DNA of 64,000 nt from Hoeflea_A sp963921345 (GTDB lineage: Bacteria; Pseudomonadota; Alphaproteobacteria; Rhizobiales; Rhizobiaceae). Shown piece after piece: positions 16,438 through 25,702 of this stretch (the stretch's first letter is position 1; the number at the start of each line of letters is the position of its first letter). Below the pieces are notes generated by a model. The model ran no database searches. It was not told the origin of the DNA and was given only the letters and a program-made list of their open reading frames with translations. The DNA is taken from assembly GCA_963921345.3 (NCBI GenBank), contig CAWUFE020000007.1, forward strand, positions 1,860,001-1,924,000. Reading direction: 5' to 3'. The translations under genes were made by a program, and so were the position numbers.

Positions 16438-17214
16438 TCAGGCGCTCGGTTCGAAGTCATAAAGCCGCGCCGGATTGTCGACGAGGATGCGATCGCGGGT
16501 CGCCGCATCCGGAACCCAGCGATCAAGCAGGTCGATCAGGTCGCCGTCATAGGGCGGATGGGTGTGTGCGGTGACGCGATAGGCGCCCGACAACTTGACC
16601 CAGCATCGTCCTTCGCCCAGCAACCGCAGCAGGGTCTGAAACCCCGGATCGTCGACCCCTTTGGCGGCCGGCACATGGCCCATGTGATCGAACACCAGAG
16701 GGACCGGCAGGGTTTCGACCAGCCGCCCAAGCCCCTCGAGCTGCGAAACATCGACCAGAACCTGCAGATGCCAGTTCAAATCGGCCAGTGTGCGGGCCAG
16801 CCTGCCCAGATCGGAAACATCCGCCGCGCCGCTGAACATCGGATTGACGCGAACGCCGCGCGCACCGGCATGATGCATGGTCTGAAGAGCCGCTATGGGC
16901 GTATCGGCATCGACCACCACCACGGCCCGAAAATCCTCGCCGCCGGCAGCGGCCGCCTCGAGCGTTGCGCGATTGTCGGTGCCATAGACGCTCGGCTGAA
17001 CGATGACCGCCCGATCGAGACCGAGCACGCCACGCAGCCGATGATAATCGGAGAAAGGAGTTGGCGGCGGCGTGTACAAGCGTTGCTTCACCAGCGGGAA
17101 ATCGCGCTGCGATCCGAAAACGTGGACATGGCAGTCGCAAGCCCTCCGCGGCGCGGAAAATCCGGGCGCCCGAGGTGTCGGATGCGGCGCCGCGCATGGT
17201 GCGGCGGCGGTCAT
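16438..17214 (-). CDS. Amidohydrolase of the PDC-hydrolase (LigI-like) family, internally shortened
   Basis: The 258-residue TIM-barrel protein begins with the HxH motif (CDCHVHVFG, H29 and H31) and has PSVYGTDNRATL, GARGVRVNP and FDHMGHVPA, as in 2-pyrone-4,6-dicarboxylate hydrolase-like COG3618 enzymes. The tail DLLDRWVPDAATRDRILVDN is also normal for the family. Relatives are usually about 285-290 residues and carry a WGTDWPHP-type catalytic Asp segment between a PPY motif and DGDLxDLL. Here PPY is fused directly to DGDLIDLL at residues 220-227, so roughly 30 residues with that Asp are absent. First gene of the TctABC operon, with a divergent LysR gene 282 bp away. Activity is doubtful. 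Confidence 0.75.
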   Translation of the reverse strand: MTAAAPCAAPHPTPRAPGFSAPRRACDCHVHVFGSQRDFPLVKQRLYTPPPTPFSDYHRLRGVLGLDRAVIVQPSVYGTDNRATLEAAAAGGEDFRAVVVVDADTPIAALQTMHHAGARGVRVNPMFSGAADVSDLGRLARTLADLNWHLQVLVDVSQLEGLGRLVETLPVPLVFDHMGHVPAAKGVDDPGFQTLLRLLGEGRCWVKLSGAYRVTAHTHPPYDGDLIDLLDRWVPDAATRDRILVDNPARLYDFEPSA

Positions 17215-17373
17215 CGTGACCCCTGTCCGTTACCAATGGCAATCGGCTGCCGAATTCCTTCGTCGACAATCGCGCTCATGCGTCATGCCTCCCGTCAGCG
17301 CTTCCGCCTTTTGCGGATTTCATGACACTTTAGCGAACCGCAACCGTTCAAAAAATTATAATTATCTGAGCAG

Positions 17374-17486
17374 TCATTCGAAAAAACAAAACATCATGGA
17401 GTGAGCCGTCATGGACCGAGCGGCGCGGATCGGTTGACAGTCGCTGTTCCGTATATTGTAACTTGGGGATCAATCATTCGAAAAAA
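17374..17486. promoter_or_regulatory. Two direct repeats 100 bp apart upstream of LysR
   Basis: TCATTCGAAAAAA occurs at 17374-17386 and again at 17474-17486, exactly 100 bp apart, in the divergent interval between the amidohydrolase-led operon and the LysR gene. Both are followed by similar A-rich tracts ending in ATCATG and ACATGA. They contain TTCGAA and may be operator copies. The second lies 10 bases before the LysR ATG. Confidence 0.5.
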
Positions 17487-17496
17487 TCGAACAAAC

Positions 17497-18405
17497 ATGA
17501 ACATCAAAGGCCTGCGCGTTTTCGTCAACATCATCGACCTCGGAACCCTTGCAAAAGCTTCCGAGCAGCTCAATCTCAGCACGCCCGCGGCCAGTCGGCT
17601 CCTGGGTCTGCTGGAAGCCGACCTCGGCGGCCAACTGTTTCTGCGCAAGAGCAGCCGGCTGATTCCGACGGCCGAAGCGGAGATCTTTTACGGAGAGGCG
17701 CTCCGTATCCTTGCCGCCGTCGACGGGGCCCCGGCCGCTTACCGCGAGATTTCGCGCGGTTCGGAACGCCGTCTGCGCGTCGCCTGCGGGCCCCGTCTGA
17801 ACAACAGTCTGGTGCTGCCGGCGTTATCCCGGCTGGTCACGGTTCGGCCCCGCGTGAGCCTGCATCTGGAAACATCGACCCGCGGCAATCTGACGTCTCT
17901 GGTGGCCAATCATCTGGTCGACGTCGGGATCGGCCCCCTGCCCGCCACCTCCGATCAGGTGATCACCGAATATGTGTGTCACTCGGCGTTGCTGGTCCTG
18001 CTGCCTCCAGGCCATGAGTTCGCCGGCCGCGCCAGCCTGCGGATGGAGGACCTGGCCAACATGAACTATATCGGTCTGCGGCAGACTTCCTTCATCCGAA
18101 ACATTCTCGACAGCACCAGCGGCGTCGCGCATCACGAGCCGCGCCATATCGTTTCGACCATCGCCGCGGCCTGCCAACTCGTTCATGACGGTATCGGATT
18201 CACGATTGCCGACAGCCTGGCCCTTTCCGAACTACACGCCGACCGGCTCGAAACCGTTCCGTTGGAGCCCGAGCGCGTGCTCGAGTTCGGCCTCTACGTC
18301 AATCGCGACTCGGAACGCCATGAAGCGGTCGACGATCTGTTGACGGCGTTGCGGCAGGTGGCAGCGGATTCGCCGGTGATCGAAGCAAGCCGGTCTCAGG
18401 TGTGA
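17497..18405 (+). CDS. LysR-family transcriptional regulator of the TctABC/sulfatase operon
   Basis: This 302-residue protein starts MNIKGLRVFVNIIDLGTLAK, followed by the HTH ASEQLNLSTPAASRLLGLLE and a C-terminal inducer-binding domain (RRLRVACGPRLNNSLVLPAL). I take the ATG at 17497 because it puts the HTH at the usual residue 4-60 position. A frame open from 17401 would add 32 residues of unlikely sequence and run over the repeat operator. It is divergent from the amidohydrolase-led operon and probably controls it. Confidence 0.88.
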   Translation: MNIKGLRVFVNIIDLGTLAKASEQLNLSTPAASRLLGLLEADLGGQLFLRKSSRLIPTAEAEIFYGEALRILAAVDGAPAAYREISRGSERRLRVACGPRLNNSLVLPALSRLVTVRPRVSLHLETSTRGNLTSLVANHLVDVGIGPLPATSDQVITEYVCHSALLVLLPPGHEFAGRASLRMEDLANMNYIGLRQTSFIRNILDSTSGVAHHEPRHIVSTIAAACQLVHDGIGFTIADSLALSELHADRLETVPLEPERVLEFGLYVNRDSERHEAVDDLLTALRQVAADSPVIEASRSQV

Positions 18406-18439
18406 AACCAGGCAATCCACAGCCTCATCGCAAGGACTG

Positions 18440-19072
18440 TCAGCCCGTCAGACAGCTGATCCCCATCGTGCCGATCACGCGGGTGGTAAAGCCGGACGCC
18501 GGATGCTGGACATGGGCCACATAGTCGCCGGCGCTTTCGTGATCCCAATTGTCGGCGGCGACTACGGCCCCGTCCGAGAGTTTCGGCCGCAGCAATTCGA
18601 GCACCGGCACATACATGCTCTTCCAGCCATCGAGCAGCACGAAATCGACCGGGCCCTCGACGTCCTTCAACGTCTCTCTGGCATCGCCCTCGATCACCGT
18701 GGCATGGCCGGACAGGCCAGCCCGGCTCAAATGGTCGCGCACGGCGGCGCACTTCTCCGGTTGGACCTCTGTGGTCACCAGTTGGCCGCCATTGTCGGCA
18801 GCGGCCGCCGCCAGATAAAGGGTGCTGATGCCGAAGGACGCGCCGAACTCCACCAGTTTCCGGGCTTTCGACGCGCGCGCCATCAGATAGAGAAGTTCGC
18901 CTTCTTCGGGTGACACCGCCAGATAAAATTCCGACAGCCGAAGGATGCCGTCGTCGGATGTCGGCGCGGGGTCGCGTGCTTTGCGTTCGGCCCAGCGGAG
19001 ACGGTCGGCGGCCGATTGGTCATGCAGCTCCGCCAGCAAGGACTGTACTTTATCGTTCGCAAGAGCGCCCAC
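18440..19072 (-). CDS. Class I SAM-dependent O-methyltransferase
   Basis: The 210-residue protein has a Rossmann-fold methyltransferase core: motif I VEFGASFGIS (about 74-83), the acidic strand VTTEVQPEKC, DARETLKD and the post-I motif VDFVLLDGWKSMYVP, where the Asp of LLDGW coordinates metal in catechol O-methyltransferase-like enzymes. The first 60 residues are helical. The substrate is unknown. It ends convergently 34 bp from the LysR gene and its 5' end faces the aminotransferase gene at 19257 across 184 bp in which I see no clear site. Confidence 0.85.
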   Translation of the reverse strand: MGALANDKVQSLLAELHDQSAADRLRWAERKARDPAPTSDDGILRLSEFYLAVSPEEGELLYLMARASKARKLVEFGASFGISTLYLAAAAADNGGQLVTTEVQPEKCAAVRDHLSRAGLSGHATVIEGDARETLKDVEGPVDFVLLDGWKSMYVPVLELLRPKLSDGAVVAADNWDHESAGDYVAHVQHPASGFTTRVIGTMGISCLTG

Positions 19073-19256
19073 GTTTTCCCTCCGCGTTCAGGTTGCTGCG
19101 GCCGGTTGACGACCGCGCTTGCAGCGCTCGATGCCACAGATTTGCGTCTTGCGATAGAGCGTCGATCGGTTTGACCCCGACATCGGCTTCTGCGATGTAT
19201 CGCCGCGAGTTTCGGATTGGCCGACGCGCAGGCCGAACAGCAAGGAGCACCGAGGT

Positions 19257-20504
19257 TTGCAATACGATGTCGAGGCAATTCGCGAACAGTTCCCGGGTCT
19301 GAAGCGGGTCGAGGGCGATCGACCCGCCGTGTTCTTCGACAACCCGGCGGGCACGCAGATCGCGCAACCGGCGATCGACCGGATGGTCGAAACCATGGTG
19401 CACACCAATGCCAATCTCGGCGGGTTCTTCACAACATCGGTTGCCGCGGAAGAAGGCGTGCTGGCGGCCCACCGGATCGCCGCGGATTTCGTCGGCAGCG
19501 ACGATCCGTCCGAAGTGTTCTTCGGCCAGAACATGACGACATTGACTTTCGCGATTTCCCGCGCCATCGGGCGAACGCTTGTTTCGGGCGACGAGATCAT
19601 CCTGACGCGCATGGACCACGACGGCAACGTCTCGCCATGGACGATGCTGGCGGAGGATCTGGGCCTGGTGGTGCGTTGGCTGGATTTCGACACCGACACC
19701 TTCGAATTCGACCTTTCCCGATTGGGGGCATTGTTGAGCGACCGTACCCGGGTCGTTGCAATCAACCATGCCAGCAACGTCACCGGCACCATCAACGACG
19801 TCAAAGCCGCGGCCGCGATGGCCAAATCGCACGGTGCGCTGGTCTTTGTCGATTCCGTCCAGTTCGCCCCTCACTGTGCTGTTGACGTGCGCGATCTGGA
19901 CTGCGATTTCCTGATTTGCTCGGCCTACAAATTCTATGGACCTCACTACGGTTTGGCCTGGGGACGGCGCGAGGTCCTCGAGGGACTGGGAGCCTACCAG
20001 GTGCGCGCGGCCACCGACGAATTGCCGTTCAAATTCGCAACCGGAACGACCAACCGCGAGGCGCTGGCGGGTGTCGCCGGCGCCATCGAGTATTTTGCCT
20101 GGGTGGGTTCGCAATTCGGCCAGCCCGGCAACGACAGCCGACGGGCGCGGATCGTCGCCGGCTACGAGGCGATGATGGTCCATGACCGCAAGCTGGTGGA
20201 ACGCCTTATCGCGGGACTGAGCGGGTTCCCGAATACACGTGTGCTCGGGCTGACCGATCCGGCCGCCTTCGACCGCCGCGTACCGACCGTATCGTTCGTG
20301 TCCGATCGCGCCTCACCGGACGACATCGCCCGGTTCATGGCCGAAAACGGCGTTTATGTCTGGAGCGGCCACAATTACGGCGTCGAGCCGTGCCGCGCCA
20401 TGGGCGTCCTCGACAGCGGCGTGCTTCGGGTCGGCCCCACCCACTACAACACGCTCGAGGAAGTCGACCGCTTTCTCGGGCTGCTCGCTGACTTCCAGCG
20501 GTAG
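19257..20504 (+). CDS. Cysteine desulfurase-like class V aminotransferase
   Basis: The 415-residue PLP enzyme starts with TTG at 19257, after AAGGAGCACCGAGG. No in-frame ATG fits. The N-terminus YDVEAIREQFPGLKR and VFFDNPAGTQI match the cysteine desulfurase-like group of the class V fold. The PLP lysine is in CSAYKFYGPHYGLAWG at about K225, and GTTNREALAGVAGAIEYF is typical of this subgroup. NifS-like desulfurases carry a mobile catalytic Cys loop, which I cannot identify here, so the reaction could be a lyase or another PLP reaction. It is divergent from an O-methyltransferase gene and ends one base before the convergent GlxA regulator. Confidence 0.85.
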   Translation: MQYDVEAIREQFPGLKRVEGDRPAVFFDNPAGTQIAQPAIDRMVETMVHTNANLGGFFTTSVAAEEGVLAAHRIAADFVGSDDPSEVFFGQNMTTLTFAISRAIGRTLVSGDEIILTRMDHDGNVSPWTMLAEDLGLVVRWLDFDTDTFEFDLSRLGALLSDRTRVVAINHASNVTGTINDVKAAAAMAKSHGALVFVDSVQFAPHCAVDVRDLDCDFLICSAYKFYGPHYGLAWGRREVLEGLGAYQVRAATDELPFKFATGTTNREALAGVAGAIEYFAWVGSQFGQPGNDSRRARIVAGYEAMMVHDRKLVERLIAGLSGFPNTRVLGLTDPAAFDRRVPTVSFVSDRASPDDIARFMAENGVYVWSGHNYGVEPCRAMGVLDSGVLRVGPTHYNTLEEVDRFLGLLADFQR

Positions 20505-20505
20505 G

Positions 20506-21591
20506 TCAGCGGCCGCCGGTATCCTGACTGGACCGATCCCGCATCGGCGTAACCCCGAACGCATTCCGGTAGCGGGCGGAAAAATTAGACGGGTTGGCAA
20601 AACCTGTGGCGACCGCGACTTCGACGATTGGCAGCATCGTGCGTTGAACGAGTTGCCGGGCTCTTTCCAGCCGCAGATTCTGATAGAAACTGCTCGGCGA
20701 TTCTCCCAAATGCCGGCGAAAATTGCGCTGCAACTGTCGTGGGCATATCCCCAGTTGCCCGGCAATCTCGGGCAAGGACAACGGAACCTCGATGTTCTCT
20801 TCCATGATTTCGATGCATCTCAACAATCGCGGATAGAGCGGCCCAGGTCGCAATCGCATCATACCGCGTTGGCGCTCCGAACCGGATCGCACTTCGCTGT
20901 GCATGGCAATGTCCGCGATGGTGTGGCCAATTTTCAGGCCGCAACTGTTTTCGATATAGCCGATCATCATGTCCATCGCCGAGGTACCTCCGGCACAGGT
21001 GAGGATCCGACCGTCGACCTTGACCAGATCGGGGGACAGACGGATGTTCGGAAACAACTCTCGAAAGGCGGCAGCGTATTCCCAGTGAATGGTGCACGCC
21101 CGGTCCTGCAGCAAACCCAGTTCAGCGAGAACATGTGAGCCGGTACAGATGCCGGCGATCGCAGAACGTCCGCGGCTCAGCTCGCGAATTTTCGCCTTCA
21201 CCGCACCGGTGAGCACTATTTTCTCCACGTCATCGCTGCTGCAGATCACGAACAGATCGACATCCCCGATGACCTCCATGGTCTCATCGACACACATGCG
21301 CATGCCGTTGCTGGCGCTGACCATTGCGCCGTCGACCGAGTGGCAGCTGTACCGAAAGGTCTCTCGTTTCAGGATCTTGTTGGCAATCCGCAACGGTTCG
21401 ATCGCGGACGAGAACGAAATCAGCGAGAAATTGTCCAACAGCAGAAAGCTGACGTTGAACGAAAGATCCTCTTTGTCCGCATCCGACCGCGCGGGAAGTC
21501 TGCGCGAACGTCGCGCTTTGCCGACCGCGCGCTGCCGCGAAGCAGTCGCCTTTTCATCGACCCTGCCAACAACCGTATCGGTCGGTTCCAT
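20506..21591 (-). CDS. GlxA-family transcriptional regulator (PfpI-like domain plus AraC HTH)
   Basis: The 361-residue protein has a basic leader of about 40 residues. A DJ-1/PfpI-like domain (VSFLLLDNFSLISFSSAIEP, SRGRSAIAGICTGSHVLAELGLL with the nucleophile-elbow Cys) follows. The C-terminal AraC HTH pair contains LPEIAGQLGICPRQLQRNFRR and ARQLVQRTMLPIVEVAVATG before FANPSNFSARYRNAFG. Such regulators often activate choline, carnitine or glycine-betaine catabolism. Here the neighbours are N-methylhydantoinase genes, which also yield sarcosine, so a link to methylated amine catabolism is reasonable. It lies 195 bp downstream of hyuB on the same strand, with nothing recognisable in the gap. 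Confidence 0.88.
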   Translation of the reverse strand: MEPTDTVVGRVDEKATASRQRAVGKARRSRRLPARSDADKEDLSFNVSFLLLDNFSLISFSSAIEPLRIANKILKRETFRYSCHSVDGAMVSASNGMRMCVDETMEVIGDVDLFVICSSDDVEKIVLTGAVKAKIRELSRGRSAIAGICTGSHVLAELGLLQDRACTIHWEYAAAFRELFPNIRLSPDLVKVDGRILTCAGGTSAMDMMIGYIENSCGLKIGHTIADIAMHSEVRSGSERQRGMMRLRPGPLYPRLLRCIEIMEENIEVPLSLPEIAGQLGICPRQLQRNFRRHLGESPSSFYQNLRLERARQLVQRTMLPIVEVAVATGFANPSNFSARYRNAFGVTPMRDRSSQDTGGR

Positions 21592-21785
21592 CGATCACTC
21601 TCCGCCATACCGGCGTCTACAGGTCACACAGGCCGAACGGCAAACCGCGGGGTCGCCAACAAATCCGGCTCCACGGTCTGTAAATCAGGCGAGCGCGGCA
21701 ATAAACCCCGCATGCGCTACCATCAGCATTCGGTCAAAGGACGGAGTTAGCGCGAGCGAACGACTGGCGTTGACGACCGCCAACT

Positions 21786-23561
21786 TTATCGGGCAGCCTC
21801 CAGCTTCCAGCGGCGCTCCTCGGTCGCGGCGAAATCAACGGTTTCCGTTTCGAGATCCAGCACCACTCCGTAAACCTCAAAGGCGTGCTCCGGCGTACAG
21901 AAGCCGTCGAGCACATCGTCGAGCACCTGCTTCGGCGAGCGCTCCAGCGGACTGCCGTAGCCGCCGCCGCACGGGCTGTAATAGGCCAGCACATCGTCCT
22001 TGCGCACTTCCCTGCCGTGAAACTTCGAGTGCATTTCCAGCGGCGGCTCGCCGCTTTCCGTGTTGTAGATCTCGCAGCGGCCAGCCGCACCGTCCGTTCC
22101 CCCGAACACGCCCCAGGGTGCATTTGTGTGGCGCTCGCTCTCATGGGTAATGATCCCGTCCGTCAGCAACCGCTGGCACTTCACGACGCCGATTCCGCCG
22201 CGGTGCTTGCCGGCGCCCGGCATGACATCGTCTCGCAGTTCGTAGCGATCGCAGACCATCGGGATATGCATGGCAAGGTCTTCCAGCGGGTTGTTGCGCG
22301 TGTTTGCCATCAGATTGTCGATGGCGTCGGGACCGTCGGAATGCGGTCGCCCGCCATAGGCGCCTTCATTGACTTCCAGGAACACCCAGTAGTCGCCGTT
22401 CTCGCGCACGCCCGCGTAGGAAGCGAAAGAGATGCTGGCGGAGGAGCCGGCGATGATGTCTTCCGGCAGGACCGGCGCCATCGCCCGCAGGATCAGGTCG
22501 ATCATGTAGTTGCATTGGGTAAACCGCGCTTCGGCCGAGGTCGGCGCTTCCGGATTGAAGATCGATCCCTTCGGAGCAATCACCTCGATGGGCCGGAACG
22601 AGCCCTGGTTCGACGGGACGCGGGTTTCGGACGTCGCCGTATCGAGCAGCAGCTTGCGGAAGGCGGCAAAGGCCGCCACCTTCGTCGACCCCTCGAACGG
22701 GACGTTGTAAGCGGTCGGGGTCTGCGGGGCCGACCCGGTAAGGTCGACCTCGATCGCGTCGCCCTTGACCCGGACGCAGACCTTCACCGGAAGCCTCTGC
22801 TCGCGGTTGCGACCGTCATCGTCTAGCCAGCCCTCCGCCCGGTATTCACCGTCCGGAATGGCACTGATCCGCTGGCGTAGCATTGTTTCGGAATAATCCA
22901 TCAATTGATTGCAGGCGCTGAAGATCAGGTCTTTTCCATAGTGATCGAGAAGCTCCTTGAACCGCTTCACGCCCAGTCGTGCGGAAGCAATCTGCGCCTC
23001 GATGTCGTCGACCAGTTGCCGCGAGGCACGCGAGTTGTTGCGGATGAAGTTCCACATCGTCTCGTTGCGCACGCCCTGTCGATAGAGTTTCGTGCCGGCA
23101 AACAGCATGCCCTCCGCGAACACATCGGGCACGTCGATGATCAGACCCGGTGTCGCCGCACCGATATCGATATGGTGGGCCGTGTTGGCCGCATAGCCGA
23201 CCAGTTCGCCGTCGTGGAAAATCGGGATGACGATTGCGAGGTCCGGTGTATGCGACGCGCCGAAATACGGATGGTTGTGAACCACCACATCGCCGTCATA
23301 CCATTCGCCGTCATCCAGACATTCGACGATCCCGTTCAGGTAACCGGGGATCGATCCGATATGCATCGGGGTCGATTCCGACTCGCACAGCGTGTTGAAA
23401 TCGGTGTCGAACAGGCCGGCGCCCAAATCTTCCGACTCGCGGATGATCGATGAGAACGACATTCTGAACAGAACGTGCGCCATCTCTTCGGCAATCGTCT
23501 CGATGGAGCCGCGAACGACCTGCAGGGTGATGGGATCGATCCTTGTCGTGTCCTTCAGCAT
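21786..23561 (-). CDS. hyuB: N-methylhydantoinase/oxoprolinase B subunit (HyuB)
   Basis: This 591-residue subunit of ATP-dependent hydantoin or oxoproline hydrolases opens with DPITLQVVRGSIETIAEEMAH. It contains the metal and substrate landmarks GIVECLDDGEWYDGDVVVHN, YFGASHTPDLAIVIPIFHDG and RYELRDDVMPGAGKHRGGIG, all standard for HyuB. Length is in the family range. It begins 12 bp after HyuA and is preceded by GAGGGGGAAA, so the two subunits are made together. The third gene of the operon encodes an N-carbamoylsarcosine-amidase-like enzyme. Confidence 0.93.
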   Translation of the reverse strand: MLKDTTRIDPITLQVVRGSIETIAEEMAHVLFRMSFSSIIRESEDLGAGLFDTDFNTLCESESTPMHIGSIPGYLNGIVECLDDGEWYDGDVVVHNHPYFGASHTPDLAIVIPIFHDGELVGYAANTAHHIDIGAATPGLIIDVPDVFAEGMLFAGTKLYRQGVRNETMWNFIRNNSRASRQLVDDIEAQIASARLGVKRFKELLDHYGKDLIFSACNQLMDYSETMLRQRISAIPDGEYRAEGWLDDDGRNREQRLPVKVCVRVKGDAIEVDLTGSAPQTPTAYNVPFEGSTKVAAFAAFRKLLLDTATSETRVPSNQGSFRPIEVIAPKGSIFNPEAPTSAEARFTQCNYMIDLILRAMAPVLPEDIIAGSSASISFASYAGVRENGDYWVFLEVNEGAYGGRPHSDGPDAIDNLMANTRNNPLEDLAMHIPMVCDRYELRDDVMPGAGKHRGGIGVVKCQRLLTDGIITHESERHTNAPWGVFGGTDGAAGRCEIYNTESGEPPLEMHSKFHGREVRKDDVLAYYSPCGGGYGSPLERSPKQVLDDVLDGFCTPEHAFEVYGVVLDLETETVDFAATEERRWKLEAAR

Positions 23562-23573
23562 GATCTTTCCCCC

Positions 23574-25646
23574 TCAGGCTCGCAACAACCGCATGCTGCC
23601 GTATGGCAGTACCTCGGCGGCATAGCCGGGCGGCAACAATGTCGTCGAATTGTGCTGGACGATGATGGCTGGCCCTGCGACCCGGGCGCCGGCGCCCAGT
23701 TTGAGCCGGTCCAGGCGCGGCGTCCGGTGGACCGATCCGTCGTCGAACACGGTGTCGCGCTCATACATCCGCGCCGCTTCCGCATCGCTGCTGCGGCCCT
23801 CGGTCAGCCGCCCGAGTTCGAGATGCCTTACGGCGGACGTCGCTATCACCCGGATGTTGTACAGTTCGACGAGTGAATCATCGAACGCGTATCCGTAATC
23901 GGCCCGGTGCCGATCGTGAAACGCCTCGATGACTTGCGACCTGTTTGCCGGTGTCAGGCCGCCCTCGGGTATCGGAACCCGCAGCTCAAACCCCTGACCA
24001 TGGTATCGAACCTCGGCAATCGCCTCGAAATTCTGATCGATTTCATCGACACCATCCTTCTCCAGGTCCCTCTTGCCCGCCGATTTCAGCGCATCGACAA
24101 CGGCATTGACGCCGTCGATTGCGGCCTCGTCTGCACTGAACAGGTTGGTGATGATGGAGCGCGTGTGTTCGTATTGCAGGTCCGTTCCCAAAAGACCCAT
24201 GGCCGCCGTGATACCCGGCGCAATCGGAACGAGCACGTCGCGAGCGGCGACCAGCTCCGCCAGGGCGACCCCGTGAAGCGGCCCGGCGCCTCCAAACGGC
24301 ATCAGGGAGAATTCCCGCGGGTCGTAGCCTCGCGCGACCGAGTTCGAGCGGATCGTCAGCGCCATGTTGTTGTTGACGACCTTGATGATTCCGAGCGCCG
24401 CTTCGGTCACCGAAATTCCCAGCGGATCGGCGATCTTCTCCCTGATGGCCCGATGCGCCAGTTCCGGATCCAACGGCAGGTCGCCGCCCAGGAACTTGTC
24501 CGCATCCATGCGGCCGAGCACCAGTTGAGCGTCGGTTACGGTCGGATCGGTGCCGCCACGGCCGTAGCAGGCCGGCCCCGGTTCGGAGCCGGCCGAACGC
24601 GGTCCGACGTTGAAGCCGCCCGCCGCGTCGAGATAGGCAATGGACCCTCCCCCGGCGCCGATGGTCTCGAGATCGATCATCGGTGCCATGACCGCATGTC
24701 CCGAAACGACGGTATCCCTCTGGTTCTTGATCCGCAGTTGGCCCGCGGCAATCGTTGATATGTCGGCCGACGTTCCGCCGATATCGACCGTGAGGATATT
24801 GTCGGTGCCAGCGAGCTTGGCTTCGGAAAGCGCTCCCAGCACCCCTCCGGCCGGACCGCTCATCAGGATCCCGACCGGTTTCCTCGCGCATCCCTCGATT
24901 GTCGAGATCCCGCCATTCGACTGGATGACCCGCAATTTCGCCGGAATGCCGCCTTCCTTGACCTTCTTTTCCAGGTTGCGCAGATACCAGGCGGATTTCG
25001 GTCCGACGAAGGCATTCATCGCCACCGTGGAGAAGCGTTCGTACTCGCGGATCACGTTCGCGACTTCGCAGGATATGGAAACGTAGGCGTCCGGGATCTC
25101 CTCCAGAACGACCTCCCTCGCCCGCTTTTCATGGGCATCGTTGAGAAACGAGAACATGAACCCGATGCAGACCGACGTGATGCCGCGCTTTCGAAACAGC
25201 GCACATGCATCGCGAATTTCGGCCTCGTCCAAAGCCGTTTCGATCTCGCCGGTCGGCGGCTTGATCCGCTCTGTGATCGCAATCCTGTTGCGTCGTTTGA
25301 CCAGCGGGTGACTTTGCCACGGGACGTCGAAATGCAGCGAAAAATTGTGAGGACGCTTGTGGCGCCCGATATGCAGTATGTCGCGGAAGCCCTTTGTCGT
25401 CAGCATTCCCACCTCGGCACCGTTGTGCTCGATGGTGATGTTGGTCGCAACCGTCGTGCCGTGGCTGATGACCTCGATCGCTTCCTTTTCGATCCCGGCT
25501 ATCGAGCAGATCTGGCCGATGCCGTCGACCACTCCGATCGACTGGTCCCGAGGGGTACTCGGCACCTTGTGGAAATAGGTCCCCTCGTCGCATTCCAACA
25601 CCAGGTCGGTGTTTGTCCCGCCGACGTCAACGCCGATCCGCGCCAT
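23574..25646 (-). CDS. hyuA: N-methylhydantoinase/oxoprolinase A subunit (HyuA)
   Basis: This 690-residue ATPase subunit belongs to the hydantoinase A / acetone carboxylase beta / 5-oxoprolinase family. The phosphate-1 motif is at the start (MARIGVDVGGTNTDLVLE). ISHGTTVATN, KGFRDILHIGRHKRP, DIGGTSADIS and GAGGGSIAYLD follow, together with SEPGPACYGRGG and LMPFGGAGPLHG. With HyuB it would hydrolyse N-methylhydantoin to N-carbamoylsarcosine using ATP. GGAGGACTATC precedes the ATG at 25646. The frame is open upstream to 25835, but that part is shadow sequence overlapping the amidase region. Substrate could also be another hydantoin or oxoproline. Confidence 0.93.
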   Translation of the reverse strand: MARIGVDVGGTNTDLVLECDEGTYFHKVPSTPRDQSIGVVDGIGQICSIAGIEKEAIEVISHGTTVATNITIEHNGAEVGMLTTKGFRDILHIGRHKRPHNFSLHFDVPWQSHPLVKRRNRIAITERIKPPTGEIETALDEAEIRDACALFRKRGITSVCIGFMFSFLNDAHEKRAREVVLEEIPDAYVSISCEVANVIREYERFSTVAMNAFVGPKSAWYLRNLEKKVKEGGIPAKLRVIQSNGGISTIEGCARKPVGILMSGPAGGVLGALSEAKLAGTDNILTVDIGGTSADISTIAAGQLRIKNQRDTVVSGHAVMAPMIDLETIGAGGGSIAYLDAAGGFNVGPRSAGSEPGPACYGRGGTDPTVTDAQLVLGRMDADKFLGGDLPLDPELAHRAIREKIADPLGISVTEAALGIIKVVNNNMALTIRSNSVARGYDPREFSLMPFGGAGPLHGVALAELVAARDVLVPIAPGITAAMGLLGTDLQYEHTRSIITNLFSADEAAIDGVNAVVDALKSAGKRDLEKDGVDEIDQNFEAIAEVRYHGQGFELRVPIPEGGLTPANRSQVIEAFHDRHRADYGYAFDDSLVELYNIRVIATSAVRHLELGRLTEGRSSDAEAARMYERDTVFDDGSVHRTPRLDRLKLGAGARVAGPAIIVQHNSTTLLPPGYAAEVLPYGSMRLLRA

Positions 25647-25702
25647 GATAGTCCTCCGGTCATTCGCTGCAGGGGCTGCCTCCGGCCCTGGGATTCCAGT
25701 CG

